Counted from the stretch's first letter, positions 1 to 8,615 are shown. The stretch: 64,000 bases of DNA from Citrobacter sp. Marseille-Q6884 (GCF_945906775.1 NZ_CAMDRE010000002.1:1178001-1242000); one strand, 5' to 3'. Notes: generated by a model not told the origin, from the sequence alone. Made by a program: numbers and translations.

Positions 1-51
1 CTGGCGATCCCGCTTGGGATCTATTTCCTTGGGGGAGAGGAGAAGCACTAA
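1..51 (+). CDS. ynaJ: YnaJ (DUF2534 membrane protein), C-terminal end only
   Basis: Frame 1 reads LAIPLGIYFLGGEEKH followed by TAA. This is the C-terminus I recognise from E. coli YnaJ, a small inner-membrane protein of unknown function that lies convergent to uspE. The start is outside the window. The hydrophobic stretch fits the last membrane segment. The identification rests on 16 residues plus synteny with uspE. Confidence 0.75.
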   Translation: MAIPLGIYFLGGEEKH

Positions 52-60
52 GCGTTATTC

Positions 61-95
61 ATGCCGGATGACATCGCCACCCGGCATGTTTTCTA
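61..95. terminator. Hairpin between convergent ynaJ and uspE
   Basis: ATGCCGG (61-67) pairs with CCGGCAT (81-87) around a 13-nt loop and is followed by TGTTTTCT on the plus strand. It lies between two convergent genes and can serve ynaJ, possibly also uspE. Confidence 0.55.
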
Positions 96-103
96 CTGCG
101 CGG

Positions 104-1054
104 TTAATCGTCTTCTTCGTCGTCCAGTTCGACCGGAGACTGGTACTGATCGGGTTTAATCACCAGCAAGTCACAGCGCAGATGGTCGATGACCTGTTCT
201 GCGGTATTCCCAAGAAATGCAGCTGAAATCCCGGTGCGTCCAACGGTCCCCAGGACCACAATACCTGCCTGCAAATGCTCCGCTAAATCAGGAATAACCT
301 CTTCAGGCAGCCCTTTTTCAACGTGGGTGACGTTCTCATCAATACTGAATTTCTGACGCAGCGCCTTCATGGCCAGCAGGTGTTGCCCGCGGATCGCATC
401 GTTATAAACGCTGGGGTCAAATTCAGGAAGTTCAATCGCGATGTTGATGGGGGTTACTGGGTAAGCGCCTACCAGATGCACTTCAGTATGGTTAACCTGA
501 TCGGCGAGCTGGAGCGTTTCTTTGACCAGTTTTTCGTTCAGGGCGTTGTGATACGCTTCTTCACTGGCGAGGTTCACCGCAACCAGCGCTTTACCGCCTT
601 CTGGCCAGGGTTGATCTTTGACCATCCAGACCGGGCATGGACATTTACGTAACAAATGCCAGTCAGTCGGGGTGAAGATAACGGCTTCCAGACGATCATG
701 TTGGTGCGCCATCTTGAGGACCAGGTCATGCTTAGCACTGATAACTTCCTGGATAATGGCTTCAAAAGGACGGTTGTGCCAGACCACTTTTATATCTACA
801 GGAATACCTGCTTCGATATAGTATTTCGCTTGTTCACGTATCCACGCAGTTCTCTGACTGATAACCCCCTGACGCATTGCCGTACGCTCATCTGGCGACA
901 GCAGGGTAGTCATTTCGTAGGAAAAATCGTAGATCGGCAAAAAGGCTTTAATTGTGCCACCAATCCGTTGATGCAAATAAACAGCTCGCCGTAATGCTGG
1001 TTGATCATCCTGGTTCGGATCGATGACTACCAGCATGTTTTGATACATAGCCAT
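104..1054 (-). CDS. uspE: Universal stress protein E
   Basis: A 316-aa protein with two tandem Usp domains (about residues 1-150 and 155-300). The C-terminal domain carries the nucleotide-binding loop GTVGRTG...GNTAEQ. Family knowledge: UspE is a tandem-type cytoplasmic stress protein linked to motility, adhesion and DNA-damage resistance in E. coli. I start it at the ATG at 1054 (MAMYQNMLVV) because AAGGAG precedes it and the E. coli protein has this length; a longer reading from 1078 lacks that support. In E. coli uspE lies directly downstream of fnr; here 10.6 kb separates them. Confidence 0.95.
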   Translation of the reverse strand: MAMYQNMLVVIDPNQDDQPALRRAVYLHQRIGGTIKAFLPIYDFSYEMTTLLSPDERTAMRQGVISQRTAWIREQAKYYIEAGIPVDIKVVWHNRPFEAIIQEVISAKHDLVLKMAHQHDRLEAVIFTPTDWHLLRKCPCPVWMVKDQPWPEGGKALVAVNLASEEAYHNALNEKLVKETLQLADQVNHTEVHLVGAYPVTPINIAIELPEFDPSVYNDAIRGQHLLAMKALRQKFSIDENVTHVEKGLPEEVIPDLAEHLQAGIVVLGTVGRTGISAAFLGNTAEQVIDHLRCDLLVIKPDQYQSPVELDDEEDD

Positions 1055-1115
1055 ACAGGGTCTCCTTACAACTGTCACCGCAGTTTGTAATTAAAAGAGT
1101 AACCCAATAATGGGG

Positions 1116-1165
1116 ATTGAAACAGGGGAGAACCTCTTACCAGATCAATAAATCAGGAAAATCTA
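1116..1165. repeat. Left copy of 50-bp direct repeat flanking the uspE-fnr insertion (attL candidate)
   Basis: ATTGAAACAGG...CCAGATCAATAAAT..GGAAAAT.TA aligns without gaps to 11565-11614, with 42 of 50 positions identical by eye. The copies sit at the two edges of DNA not found between uspE and fnr in E. coli, and a tyrosine-integrase relic starts 27 bp inside this copy. I infer a degenerate att duplication left by integration. Confidence 0.6.
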
Positions 1166-1191
1166 TAGTTTTTATTGGCATCCCGCTAAAA

Positions 1192-1380
1192 CTAAACGAT
1201 TTTTCTCAGTATTTGTGCCCCTTTTGGGCGTTCTGGGAGCAACGCTGTCGGTATACGGTTATTGAGTATACTGATCTGATCCTGGCTCATATCACCAATC
1301 CATTTTGAATAGACTTCGTAAACCCTACGCGCATTTTCGTGTCCAATCTGACTGCCGATATTAAGTTTTAAAGCCAGCGG
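1192..1380 (-). pseudogene. Tyrosine recombinase (phage-type integrase), C-terminal relic
   Basis: The minus strand reads IGSQIGHENARRVYEVYSKW followed by IGDM, SQDQISILNN and a TAG stop at 1192-1194. GHENA is the conserved GH box and VYEVYSKW contains the catalytic tyrosine of lambda-type integrases. Only about 60 residues survive; upstream sequence no longer reads as integrase and has no start. Its place just inside the left direct repeat is where an integrase gene normally lies in an integrated element. It is related to, but different from, the relic at 22882-23230. Confidence 0.75.
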
Positions 1381-1716
1381 TCTTAGTATGGCTGAAAAAC
1401 TCTAAAAATAGGTGCTGGGGTAATCAGGGTGCTGAGAATCCATTTGCTACTACTATTTCTGCCTTAGTCAGTACCCGTCCTACAGAATAGTTTGATTCTC
1501 TTCAAACTTTTAATTATCACATAGACCTTCTGATTACCGTCTTATCGGAGGATATCGCAGGGTGTGATGTCCAAAATTGTGACCCATCCCTCCCAAACCC
1601 CGTATTTCTTCCTGGCTGAGCCCAATTTTCTGATACTTCGCTGCCTGCAAATTGGTTTTTTTCTCACCGCTTAATGGTACTAACCTGCGCTTATACAGAT
1701 ACAAAGGGCACTTGTT
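1381..1716. other. Non-coding stretch between integrase relic and PTS operon
   Basis: No supported gene. A minus-strand reading across about 1560-1690 (with GLGGMGHNFGHHT) has no recognisable homology or start. A TATACA hexamer at 1692-1697 could be the -10 element of the downstream PTS operon, but no convincing -35 is seen. Confidence 0.4.
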
Positions 1717-2172
1717 ATGACAAATGAAATTATTGCTAAAGCGAATATCGAGCTGCAAATCAGGGCGCTGGACTGGCGGCACTCCATACAACTTGCCGGG
1801 GATTTGCTGACTAAAAATGGTTACACAACAAATGATTACACTTTAGAAATGATCCTCGCGGTGGAGGATCTTGGTCCTTATATCGTGGTCGCGCCAGGTA
1901 TCGCGCTGGCACATTCCCGACCGGCGACCAGTGTCATTAAAACCGGTCTAAGCCTTATTACACTCGCGGAACCCGTTCCTTTCGGCAGCGAAGAGAACGA
2001 TCCTGTGGATATCGTTTTCGGCCTTTGCGCCACCGACAACGCCAGCCACATCCTGATTATCTCCCGCCTGGTTGAATACCTTGATGATGAAGTAAACCTC
2101 GAATTTTTAAGATGCTGTACCGACGTCTATGACGTCTGGCGCGCGATTAATCGTATTGACCAAGGAGTTTGA
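1717..2172 (+). CDS. PTS EIIA component, ascorbate/fructose-mannitol type (UlaC-like)
   Basis: A 151-aa PTS EIIA type-2 domain. The phosphorylatable histidine lies in PGIALAHSRP, after a segment typical of UlaC/SgaA proteins. Role by family: accepts phosphate from HPr and passes it to the EIIB encoded next. First gene of a five-gene operon whose later members resemble the L-ascorbate (ula/sga) pathway. The ATG is preceded by AAAGGG. The stop is followed after 2 nt by the EIIB start. The true substrate cannot be read from the sequence. Confidence 0.85.
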   Translation: MTNEIIAKANIELQIRALDWRHSIQLAGDLLTKNGYTTNDYTLEMILAVEDLGPYIVVAPGIALAHSRPATSVIKTGLSLITLAEPVPFGSEENDPVDIVFGLCATDNASHILIISRLVEYLDDEVNLEFLRCCTDVYDVWRAINRIDQGV

Positions 2173-2174
2173 AA

Positions 2175-2453
2175 ATGAAAATTGTCTGCGTATGCGGTAT
2201 GGGCCTGGGTTCCAGCGTGATTGCCAAAATGAACATTGAGCAGGTGCTGAAGAAAATGGATATCTCTGCCACTGTCGATACCTGTGATTTGGGCAGCGTG
2301 CGCAGCGTGCATGCTGATTTGTATGTCACCACCCGTGAGTTGGCCGCGAATATGCCTGCCGAAGTGCAAAGTAAAACTATTGTGCTGACCAACTTTGTTC
2401 GCAAAGTTGAAATCGAAAGCAGCATCGGCGATTACCTCAAAAAACATGTCTAA
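2175..2453 (+). CDS. PTS EIIB component, lactose/ascorbate superfamily (UlaB-like)
   Basis: A 92-aa single-domain EIIB. The N-terminus MKIVCVCGMGLGSS holds the phospho-cysteine P-loop (CGMGLGSS) typical of UlaB/SgaB. It takes phosphate from EIIA and phosphorylates sugar during EIIC transport. I prefer the ATG at 2175 to an in-frame TTG at 2169, as AAGGAG lies at 2162-2167. Tightly coupled to the gene on either side. Confidence 0.88.
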   Translation: MKIVCVCGMGLGSSVIAKMNIEQVLKKMDISATVDTCDLGSVRSVHADLYVTTRELAANMPAEVQSKTIVLTNFVRKVEIESSIGDYLKKHV

Positions 2454-2477
2454 CAGACCGCCCTGGGGGGAACCACA

Positions 2478-3778
2478 ATGAAAGAGATTGTCGGTTTTAT
2501 TATTTTCCAACTGCTCGATAAAGCCCCGGTGTTTCTCGGGCTTATCGCAATGATTGGTTTGATTCTTCAGGGGAAGAAAACCAGCGAAGTGATTGATGGG
2601 ACGGTGAAAACCATCATCGGCCTGCTGGTCATCACAGTGGGTTCAGGCACATTGCTAAAATCACTGACGCCAGTGATGGAAAACTAAACAGTACGCTCGG
2701 TATTCAGGGAGTACTGCCTGCAAATGAGGCGGCTTTTGGTGTTGCGATGCTGCATTTTGCCAATGATGTGACGATGACATTTATTCTCGGGTTCCTGCTG
2801 CATTTGTTATTTGTCTGGTTGATTCCGTTCAAGCTCTACAAAAACGTCTATTTAACGGTGCACATCCAACTCTTCCTGGCGACTTTTATGGTGCTTTCGT
2901 TACCCGGCGTATTGGGATTATCGGGCTTTCCGCTGATCTTAACCGGTGCCGTACTCTGCGCGCTGTACTGGACAATCACTCCGGCGATTACCCGCTCATT
3001 AGCACACCACTTTGTTGGCGATGATCTGACACTGGGTCATCACCAACAGGTCGGCGCGTGGGTGGCGAGCCGCATTGCGAAGGTGTGCGGAAATCCGGAC
3101 CAGGATGCAGAAGAGATGAAATTGCCTGGTTTTCTGGCGATTTTCCGCGATAACACCATTTCGCTCTCGTTTCTGATGCCGCTTATTTTCCTGGGCATTG
3201 GACTGGCAGTGGGCGCTGATGGAGTTAGTCAACTGAGCGGTAAAACTCATTGGGTCGTTTGGCTGATCATGGAAGGACTGACCTTTACTGCCGGAGTCGT
3301 GATCCTGCTTATCGGTGTACGCATGTTTATTGGTTCGATTGTCCCCGCGTTTAAAGGCATATCGGATCGTTTGCTACCGAACGCTGTTCCCGCATTGGAT
3401 TGTCCCGCGCTGTACCCTTACTCACCGACAGGCGCGATGCTGGGTTTTATCGCTTCGGTGGCCGGGGCGCTGGTGGTGATGGGAGCAACGATTGCCTTTA
3501 ATAGCCCAATTATTGTGTTTCCAAGTCCGATCATCATGTTCTTTGACGGCTGCACCATGGGAGTGTTTGGTAACAAATACGGTGGTTACAAGGGAGCTCT
3601 GGCAGCCGGTTTTGTCACCAGTCTTCTTGCGCACGCGGGCATCATTTTGCTCTACCCGCTGATGGGCTCTCTGTTCGGTACTGGCCTGATGTTCTCCAAT
3701 ATCGATTTCACCCTCGTCTGGCTACCGCTGTTGTATCTGCTGAAGTTTGTTGGCACCGCGTTTGGCCTGGTGCTGTAA
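2478..3778 (+). pseudogene. PTS EIIC permease (UlaA/SgaT family), frameshifted
   Basis: Reading starts MKEIVGFIIFQLLDKAPVFL and stops at TAA 2685-2687 after 69 codons, while the next frame continues from about 2687 to 3778 with NSTLGIQGVLPANEAAFGVA and then more than 340 further residues. UlaA-type permeases have a continuous KPVV...MSEVYGI region at this point. Restoring one T (AAC TTA AAC instead of AAC TAAAC) rejoins the frames into about 433 residues, the family size. Both parts are strongly hydrophobic, and the second keeps the GHHQQ and IDCPALY-type motifs of the family. The permease is therefore inactivated unless the base is a sequencing error. Confidence 0.85.
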
Positions 3779-3795
3779 CTGTTGTGGAGGTCGTA

Positions 3796-4434
3796 ATGAA
3801 AATTCAACTGGCGCTCGATTTACTCGACCGCGATCAGGCACTGGATGTTGTGCGCGCCGCGGGCCCGTATGTCGATATCATTGAAGTAGGAACCTCACTG
3901 CTCAAGCTGTGCGGTATTCAGATTGCCACAGATATTCGGGCCATTTGCCCAGACAAACCATTGTTCATTGATATGAAAATTATCGATGGGCCAATGCGTG
4001 AAGCCACATTAATGGTCAGGTGTAAACCGGAAAGCTATTCAATGTTGGCAGTCTCCAGCGATACGGCTGTTAAAAAAGTGTTGGCCATTGCCAAAGAAAA
4101 CAATGCAGAAGTGGTTTTCGATCTGCAATCTGTGCCAAATCCGGTACAGCGAGCCAAAGAGCTCAAAGCGTTAGGCGCCACGCATTTGTGCGTACACAAA
4201 AATTCAGACTGTGGTGACAATCCTGAAGAAGCCTTCCGTGAATATCTTGATATCCGTGAAGAAACCGGTCTGCCTGTCTCTTTGGCGGGTGGAATCAGCC
4301 TTAACACGCTCCCTGTAATTAAAAAACAACTCAACCCATCAGTGGCTATTGTGGGCGGTGCAATTTTGAATGCAGCCGATTGTCGGGAAGCGGCGATCGC
4401 TTTTCAGCGAATTGCCCGTATTAATGAAATATAA
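3796..4434 (+). CDS. OMP-decarboxylase-family sugar-phosphate enzyme (UlaD / hexulose-6-phosphate synthase-like)
   Basis: A 212-aa TIM-barrel protein. LALDL...DIIEVGTSLLK and FIDMKIIDGP (the DxKxxD metal/substrate motif), then SLAGGIS and AIVGGAIL near the C-terminus (phosphate-binding loops), place it in the 3-keto-L-gulonate-6-phosphate decarboxylase / hexulose-6-phosphate synthase group. Next to an UlaG-like lactonase, the decarboxylase role (KGP to L-xylulose-5-phosphate) is the likelier one, but the DMKIIDG form differs from UlaD and leaves room for another substrate. The ATG at 3796 follows GGAGG; an upstream GTG at 3784 is less likely. Confidence 0.8.
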   Translation: MKIQLALDLLDRDQALDVVRAAGPYVDIIEVGTSLLKLCGIQIATDIRAICPDKPLFIDMKIIDGPMREATLMVRCKPESYSMLAVSSDTAVKKVLAIAKENNAEVVFDLQSVPNPVQRAKELKALGATHLCVHKNSDCGDNPEEAFREYLDIREETGLPVSLAGGISLNTLPVIKKQLNPSVAIVGGAILNAADCREAAIAFQRIARINEI

Positions 4435-4444
4435 GGAGACCACT

Positions 4445-5512
4445 ATGAGTCAACTTAATGAAATTACTCGCGAATCCTGGGCGAAGGCTACGTTCCCGGA
4501 GTGGGGGACCTGGCTGAATGATGAAATTAGCGCTGAGACAGTGGCGCCCAACTCCGTCACGATGTGGTGGTTGGGCTGCGTGGGGATGTGGGTAAAAACA
4601 CCGGGTAACGCTAACATTTGCATCGACTTCTGGTGTGGTACAGGTAAGCGCAAAAAGAACCTGCCTGATATGAAGTCGAGCCACCAGATGGCTCGTATGA
4701 GTGGCGCTCGTGTTGCACAGCCAAACTTGCGTAGTACCCCATTTGTGCTCGATCCATTCTCGATAAAAGATGTTGATGCCGTGCTCTCGACGCACTATCA
4801 CGCAGACCATATCGATATTCATGTTGCCGCCGCCGTGCTGAAGAATTGCGCACCTGATGTTCCGTTCATCGGCCCGCAGGCGTGTGCGGATCTCTGGATG
4901 CAGTGGGGGGTACCGGCTGAGCGTTGTAGAGTCGTGAAGCCTGGTGACACGATCAGCATTAAAGATATGGAGATAGTGGTACTGGAGTCTTCGGACCGCA
5001 CTATCCTTATCACCGAACCACCAAAACCACTGGCAGACGAAGGCGCTGCTATCCCGGATATGGATCTGCGCTCGGTGAATTACCTGCTGAAAACGCCAGG
5101 CGGCAACATCTATCATTCTGGTGATTCCCACTATTCCAACATGTACGCTCAACATGGTAAGCAGCATCATATTGATGTCGCGCTGGGCTCATTCGGTGAA
5201 AATCCTATCGGCATTACGGACAAAATGACCTCTGTCGATATCCTGCGAATGGGAGAAGCACTGCGTGCCGATGTGATGATCCCTTTCCACCATGATATCT
5301 GGTGTAACATGCTGGCGGACACTAATGAAATTCTGACGTTGTTTGAGATGCGTCGTCACCGTCTGCAATACCAGTTTGTCCCTTTTATCTGGCAACCCGG
5401 CGGAAAATTTACCTACCCGCAGGATCGAAACCGTCGTGTCTATCAGCATCCACGCGGCTTCCCGGATATTTTTGAAGCGGAAACGGATTTACCTTTCCCT
5501 TCGTTCCTGTAG
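4445..5512 (+). CDS. UlaG-like L-ascorbate-6-phosphate lactonase (metallo-beta-lactamase fold)
   Basis: A 355-aa protein that aligns along its whole length with E. coli UlaG: N-terminal TRESW..ATFPEWGTWL, WWLGC.GMW, DFWCGTGK, metal-binding THYHADHID, IYHSGDSHYSN, ALGSFGENP.GITDKM, FHHDIW, and C-terminal LPFPSFL. UlaG opens the lactone ring of L-ascorbate-6-phosphate in the cytosol, the first step after PTS uptake. The histidines of HxHxDH are retained although UlaG has THDHNDH. The gene follows the decarboxylase by 10 nt with GGAGACC as ribosome site. UlaE and UlaF epimerases are not encoded nearby. Confidence 0.85.
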   Translation: MSQLNEITRESWAKATFPEWGTWLNDEISAETVAPNSVTMWWLGCVGMWVKTPGNANICIDFWCGTGKRKKNLPDMKSSHQMARMSGARVAQPNLRSTPFVLDPFSIKDVDAVLSTHYHADHIDIHVAAAVLKNCAPDVPFIGPQACADLWMQWGVPAERCRVVKPGDTISIKDMEIVVLESSDRTILITEPPKPLADEGAAIPDMDLRSVNYLLKTPGGNIYHSGDSHYSNMYAQHGKQHHIDVALGSFGENPIGITDKMTSVDILRMGEALRADVMIPFHHDIWCNMLADTNEILTLFEMRRHRLQYQFVPFIWQPGGKFTYPQDRNRRVYQHPRGFPDIFEAETDLPFPSFL

Positions 5513-5528
5513 GCTGCTTATAGTGAGG

Positions 5529-5555
5529 ACTGGCACCCAAGGTGCCAGTTTTTTC
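5529..5555 (+). terminator. Rho-independent terminator between lactonase and PRD regulator
   Basis: CTGGCACC / GGTGCCAG separated by CAA, followed by TTTTTTC. It ends 10 nt before the regulator's start codon, whose ribosome site (AGGAGGAAGC) follows directly. Read-through of this hairpin would be required to express the regulator from the operon promoter. Confidence 0.8.
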
Positions 5556-5565
5556 AGGAGGAAGC

Positions 5566-7671
5566 ATGCAGCTTGATCACCTGGCCGTTGAGATCCTGAA
5601 AAGGGTTGCTACAGAACCTGGCATACCCCTGAAAGCGCTATGCGAGCGTATTGGCCTGTTGCCGCGCAATTTTTATTACCGACGAACGCGGATTGATGAC
5701 TGGCTCGCTGCAGAGGGTTTCTCACCTTTACGTTGTGATGCGCATTATGGCGTGAGGCTGAACGAAGCGGATGTAGCAAAAGTTGTAGCGAAACTCAGCA
5801 GCCTCCAGACCCGGCATTACAAACTAAGAGCTGAGGAGCGACACGACAATCTTCTACTTCATCTTGCCTGTCGAATAAAACCTGCCTTTACGCAACACCT
5901 CAGCGAATTGAATAGCGTCAGTCGTAATACCACTCTCGATGATCTCGGGATAGTAAAACGCTATCTCCAACAGCAGCAGCTGAGTTTATTGGTTGATAAG
6001 AAGCAGGGATACCACATTGCCGGTTGCGATTTGGCTTTACGTCTGGTGGTTCAACATATGCTTCAGCGAACATTGAAATATGCCGATCATCAGGCTGAAA
6101 ACCGAATTATGCAGACGATGTTTCACTATTTTCAGGCAGTTGGGCTGGAGGCGAATGAAGTACATAGAAGCATCGAACAGGAATTGTCGCGGGTGGAGAA
6201 GCATATTGATTGTGTTTTCTCCGATAAAGACAAGCGCTTACTGCATTACATTATTATGTTCAGTATTCTTGATACTCACAAAGGACATACTCCGCAATTT
6301 ACGCCAGTACAAACCCGCTACCTGCGAACGCAGGCGGATTGCCAGGCCGCTGCCAGCCTGAATGCTGCCTTGTCACAGAGACTGGTGATGCAGGAAGTCT
6401 CAGGCAATACCTTATTCTATTCACTTCTGCTTTCCACCAGTAAAAAAGTAACGCCACATAAGGTTTTAGTCGGAGAAGATGTTCACCTGATGGCATCTGT
6501 GAAACAGTTGATCCTGCAGTTTCAGGCTTTGTCCGGCACCTATCTTCAGGATACTGAGCAACTCGAATCCTGTCTTTTTCAGCATCTGGGACCTGCGATC
6601 CAGCGTTGTTTATTCAACATGCGCAGCGAAAATGTTTTGAGGGAAGAGATAGTCCAGCGTTACCCACTGCTTTTCCGTTTTTGTAGACGCATTATCGTCA
6701 GGATTGAACAGGAGTATCAGATCGCTTTTTGTGATGACGAATTGAGCTATATCGTCATTAGTTTTGCTGCATGGATGGACAGAAGACCTGAGACGGCAGA
6801 ACAACACATTTTGCTGGTTACTGAAGGTGGGCTTTCTTCCACGTCGATTCTTGAAAATCAGATCCGAAATCTGACAGTACTACCTGTGAATATTGAACGC
6901 ATCTCCGCCAGCCAGTTGTTACAGCAAGGTGTGGGGCAGCACATCCGTCTGGTGGTCAGTACCACAGCATTAAGTTGCCCAATTCCTCCTAAGGTAGGAT
7001 TTATTCAGACTCAGCATATGATGAGTGAAAGTGAGAAGCAGCAATTACGGTTGATGCTGGAGCGTAATATTGATGCTACTGAGATCAATGCGCTAGTGGA
7101 GTCTCTTGTGGTTTGCGTGGGTAGGCAGGCTCCACACTTAATGGCGTCCCTTCATCATGAGTTTCGCCAGATAATTAGTCAGTTCATAAAAAAGCAAAAC
7201 CCGACATTGCTCTCTTCTTCACAAACTGACCAGCGACTATGCTTTGTAAACTTCACATCCAGTCAATTGCCGTGGCCCCAACTTATTCGTAAAGCAGCGC
7301 AACCGCTAAGGGAGAGAAAAATCATTGATGCGCAATACGTGCGTAATATCGTCAGGCAAATTGAGCAACAGGGTATCACTACATATCTAACACCGGATAT
7401 CTTGCTGCTGCATGACGTGCCTCCCGTTGGCTTGACCGAAGGCGCATTATCGCTGCTGAAGCTTAAATATCCGCTTCATTTTGAACTACCTGAAATGACC
7501 ATTACACCAAAGATGATCGTGATTCTTGTGCCAACGGCGTCGCTGACTCATATTCCTTTGTTAGAGGCATTAAATACGTTGATCAGTGATGATCCAATGT
7601 TAGAGCGCCTATTGAGTGCTAACTCACTTCTGGAAGTTGAGCGTTGTGTTCACGACAGCGGTATCTTTTAA
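5566..7671 (+). CDS. PRD-domain transcriptional regulator (BglG/MtlR-type)
   Basis: A 701-aa multidomain protein. The N-terminal 100 residues look like helix-turn-helix DNA-binding segments (LKALCERIGLLPRNFYYRR). About residues 180-390 contain two PTS regulation domains. About 410-500 resembles an EIIB-like domain (ILLVTEGGLSSTSILENQI). The C-terminus (about 545-700) resembles an EIIA-like domain. Such proteins activate, or antiterminate, PTS operons and are controlled by phosphorylation from HPr and EII proteins. Its place after the operon supports local control. The ATG at 5566 follows AGGAGG. The DNA- versus RNA-binding mode is not settled from sequence. Confidence 0.8.
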   Translation: MQLDHLAVEILKRVATEPGIPLKALCERIGLLPRNFYYRRTRIDDWLAAEGFSPLRCDAHYGVRLNEADVAKVVAKLSSLQTRHYKLRAEERHDNLLLHLACRIKPAFTQHLSELNSVSRNTTLDDLGIVKRYLQQQQLSLLVDKKQGYHIAGCDLALRLVVQHMLQRTLKYADHQAENRIMQTMFHYFQAVGLEANEVHRSIEQELSRVEKHIDCVFSDKDKRLLHYIIMFSILDTHKGHTPQFTPVQTRYLRTQADCQAAASLNAALSQRLVMQEVSGNTLFYSLLLSTSKKVTPHKVLVGEDVHLMASVKQLILQFQALSGTYLQDTEQLESCLFQHLGPAIQRCLFNMRSENVLREEIVQRYPLLFRFCRRIIVRIEQEYQIAFCDDELSYIVISFAAWMDRRPETAEQHILLVTEGGLSSTSILENQIRNLTVLPVNIERISASQLLQQGVGQHIRLVVSTTALSCPIPPKVGFIQTQHMMSESEKQQLRLMLERNIDATEINALVESLVVCVGRQAPHLMASLHHEFRQIISQFIKKQNPTLLSSSQTDQRLCFVNFTSSQLPWPQLIRKAAQPLRERKIIDAQYVRNIVRQIEQQGITTYLTPDILLLHDVPPVGLTEGALSLLKLKYPLHFELPEMTITPKMIVILVPTASLTHIPLLEALNTLISDDPMLERLLSANSLLEVERCVHDSGIF

Positions 7672-7851
7672 ACCCAGTGATTTTAAAGACGTCAGTTCTT
7701 TATTACGTGGGTGGGTAATAAAGCAATCCCCAGAAAGTTAAATGATGTAGATGTCAGGGGCGTAATATAACGTTCTGTTCCCAATGTTGCGTTCATTGTA
7801 AATCAGAAATCAAAAATATAAGGCGTTAATTACTGAGGGTGACAGGGCAAT

Positions 7852-7890
7852 ACACTGCGAAATGAAATATTCCGCAGTGTGATTTTTTAT
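7852..7890 (+). terminator. Rho-independent terminator after PRD regulator
   Basis: ACACTGCG (7852-7859) and CGCAGTGT (7873-7880) form a stem with a 13-nt loop, followed by GATTTTTTAT. It lies between the regulator and the convergent 225-aa gene. Confidence 0.75.
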
Positions 7891-7937
7891 TTATGCACTA
7901 GAGAAACTAAGTTAACTTTCATTGCTTTTGTTATTGA

Positions 7938-8615
7938 TTATTCTCCAGATAACACCAGATCAGATGAGGTGTATTCTCTTGAATTCCCATCGAAATCAGA
8001 GAAAGGAATAAAGTAAATGTCAGAAGGCAAGCTGGCGTTGGCTAAAGCATTGTCAACCATATGGTCCCCTCCATTGCTTAAATAAATATCCGGGTTGGTT
8101 GTGCCTGCATCACTAAACTGAATACTATCGAGAACAGGTGCATAACTGAAAAGTTGCACAGCCGCAATAGTATCATTTAATGTTGGTTCGCCTGCAGGCA
8201 TAAATACGTATTGCATTGCTAATGTGCAAATTCCGGTGGTCGCGTCGAGGCTAAAAGTGTCAACAAGACAATCGATATAATAAAATGCGGATGGAATAGT
8301 AATTCTTGTATCATTCAGCAATGGAACCATCACGAATTGATACTGACTAAAAGATTGGTTCATTCCAGTTTCCAGAATTTTAGCTTTTGTCAGGCCACCG
8401 GTGGCTCGGCCAAAGTAAAATTGAAAGAAACTTTCATATGAATAATTCGGGTACTGGTTAATAACATCATTCAGTACTACAGAAGGGTCTTTAAACTGTG
8501 TTGTAACTTTAATAACGGGAGCGACTTCCATAACAGGATAGGAAATAGACGCCGATACAAAGGTTGAATCGAGCGCTGCAAGGTGAAGCATATTTGACAT
8601 GTTTTCTGCATTCAT
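7938..8615 (-). CDS. Hypothetical protein, 225 aa
   Basis: I do not recognise this protein. It opens MNAENMSNMLHLAALDST, has no signal peptide or obvious membrane segment, and is rich in Asp, Ser, Thr, Tyr and Phe. The last third (FSYAPVLDSIQFSDAGTTNP, YFIPFSDFDG) looks like a compact beta-rich fold. AAGG lies 8 nt before the ATG. It stands alone between two terminated transcription units inside the uspE-fnr insertion, and its DNA is AT-richer than the backbone, consistent with transfer. Confidence 0.6.
   Translation of the reverse strand: MNAENMSNMLHLAALDSTFVSASISYPVMEVAPVIKVTTQFKDPSVVLNDVINQYPNYSYESFFQFYFGRATGGLTKAKILETGMNQSFSQYQFVMVPLLNDTRITIPSAFYYIDCLVDTFSLDATTGICTLAMQYVFMPAGEPTLNDTIAAVQLFSYAPVLDSIQFSDAGTTNPDIYLSNGGDHMVDNALANASLPSDIYFIPFSDFDGNSREYTSSDLVLSGE

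Noticed and set aside
1534..1791. Minus-strand ORF containing GLGGMGHNFGHHT, reminiscent of a recombinase GH box
   Set aside because: It overlaps the EIIA start, lacks a catalytic tyrosine or HxxR context and I cannot tie it to any family.
4421..5170. 249-codon minus-strand ORF
   Set aside because: Antisense shadow of the UlaG-like lactonase gene, whose full-length homology is clear.
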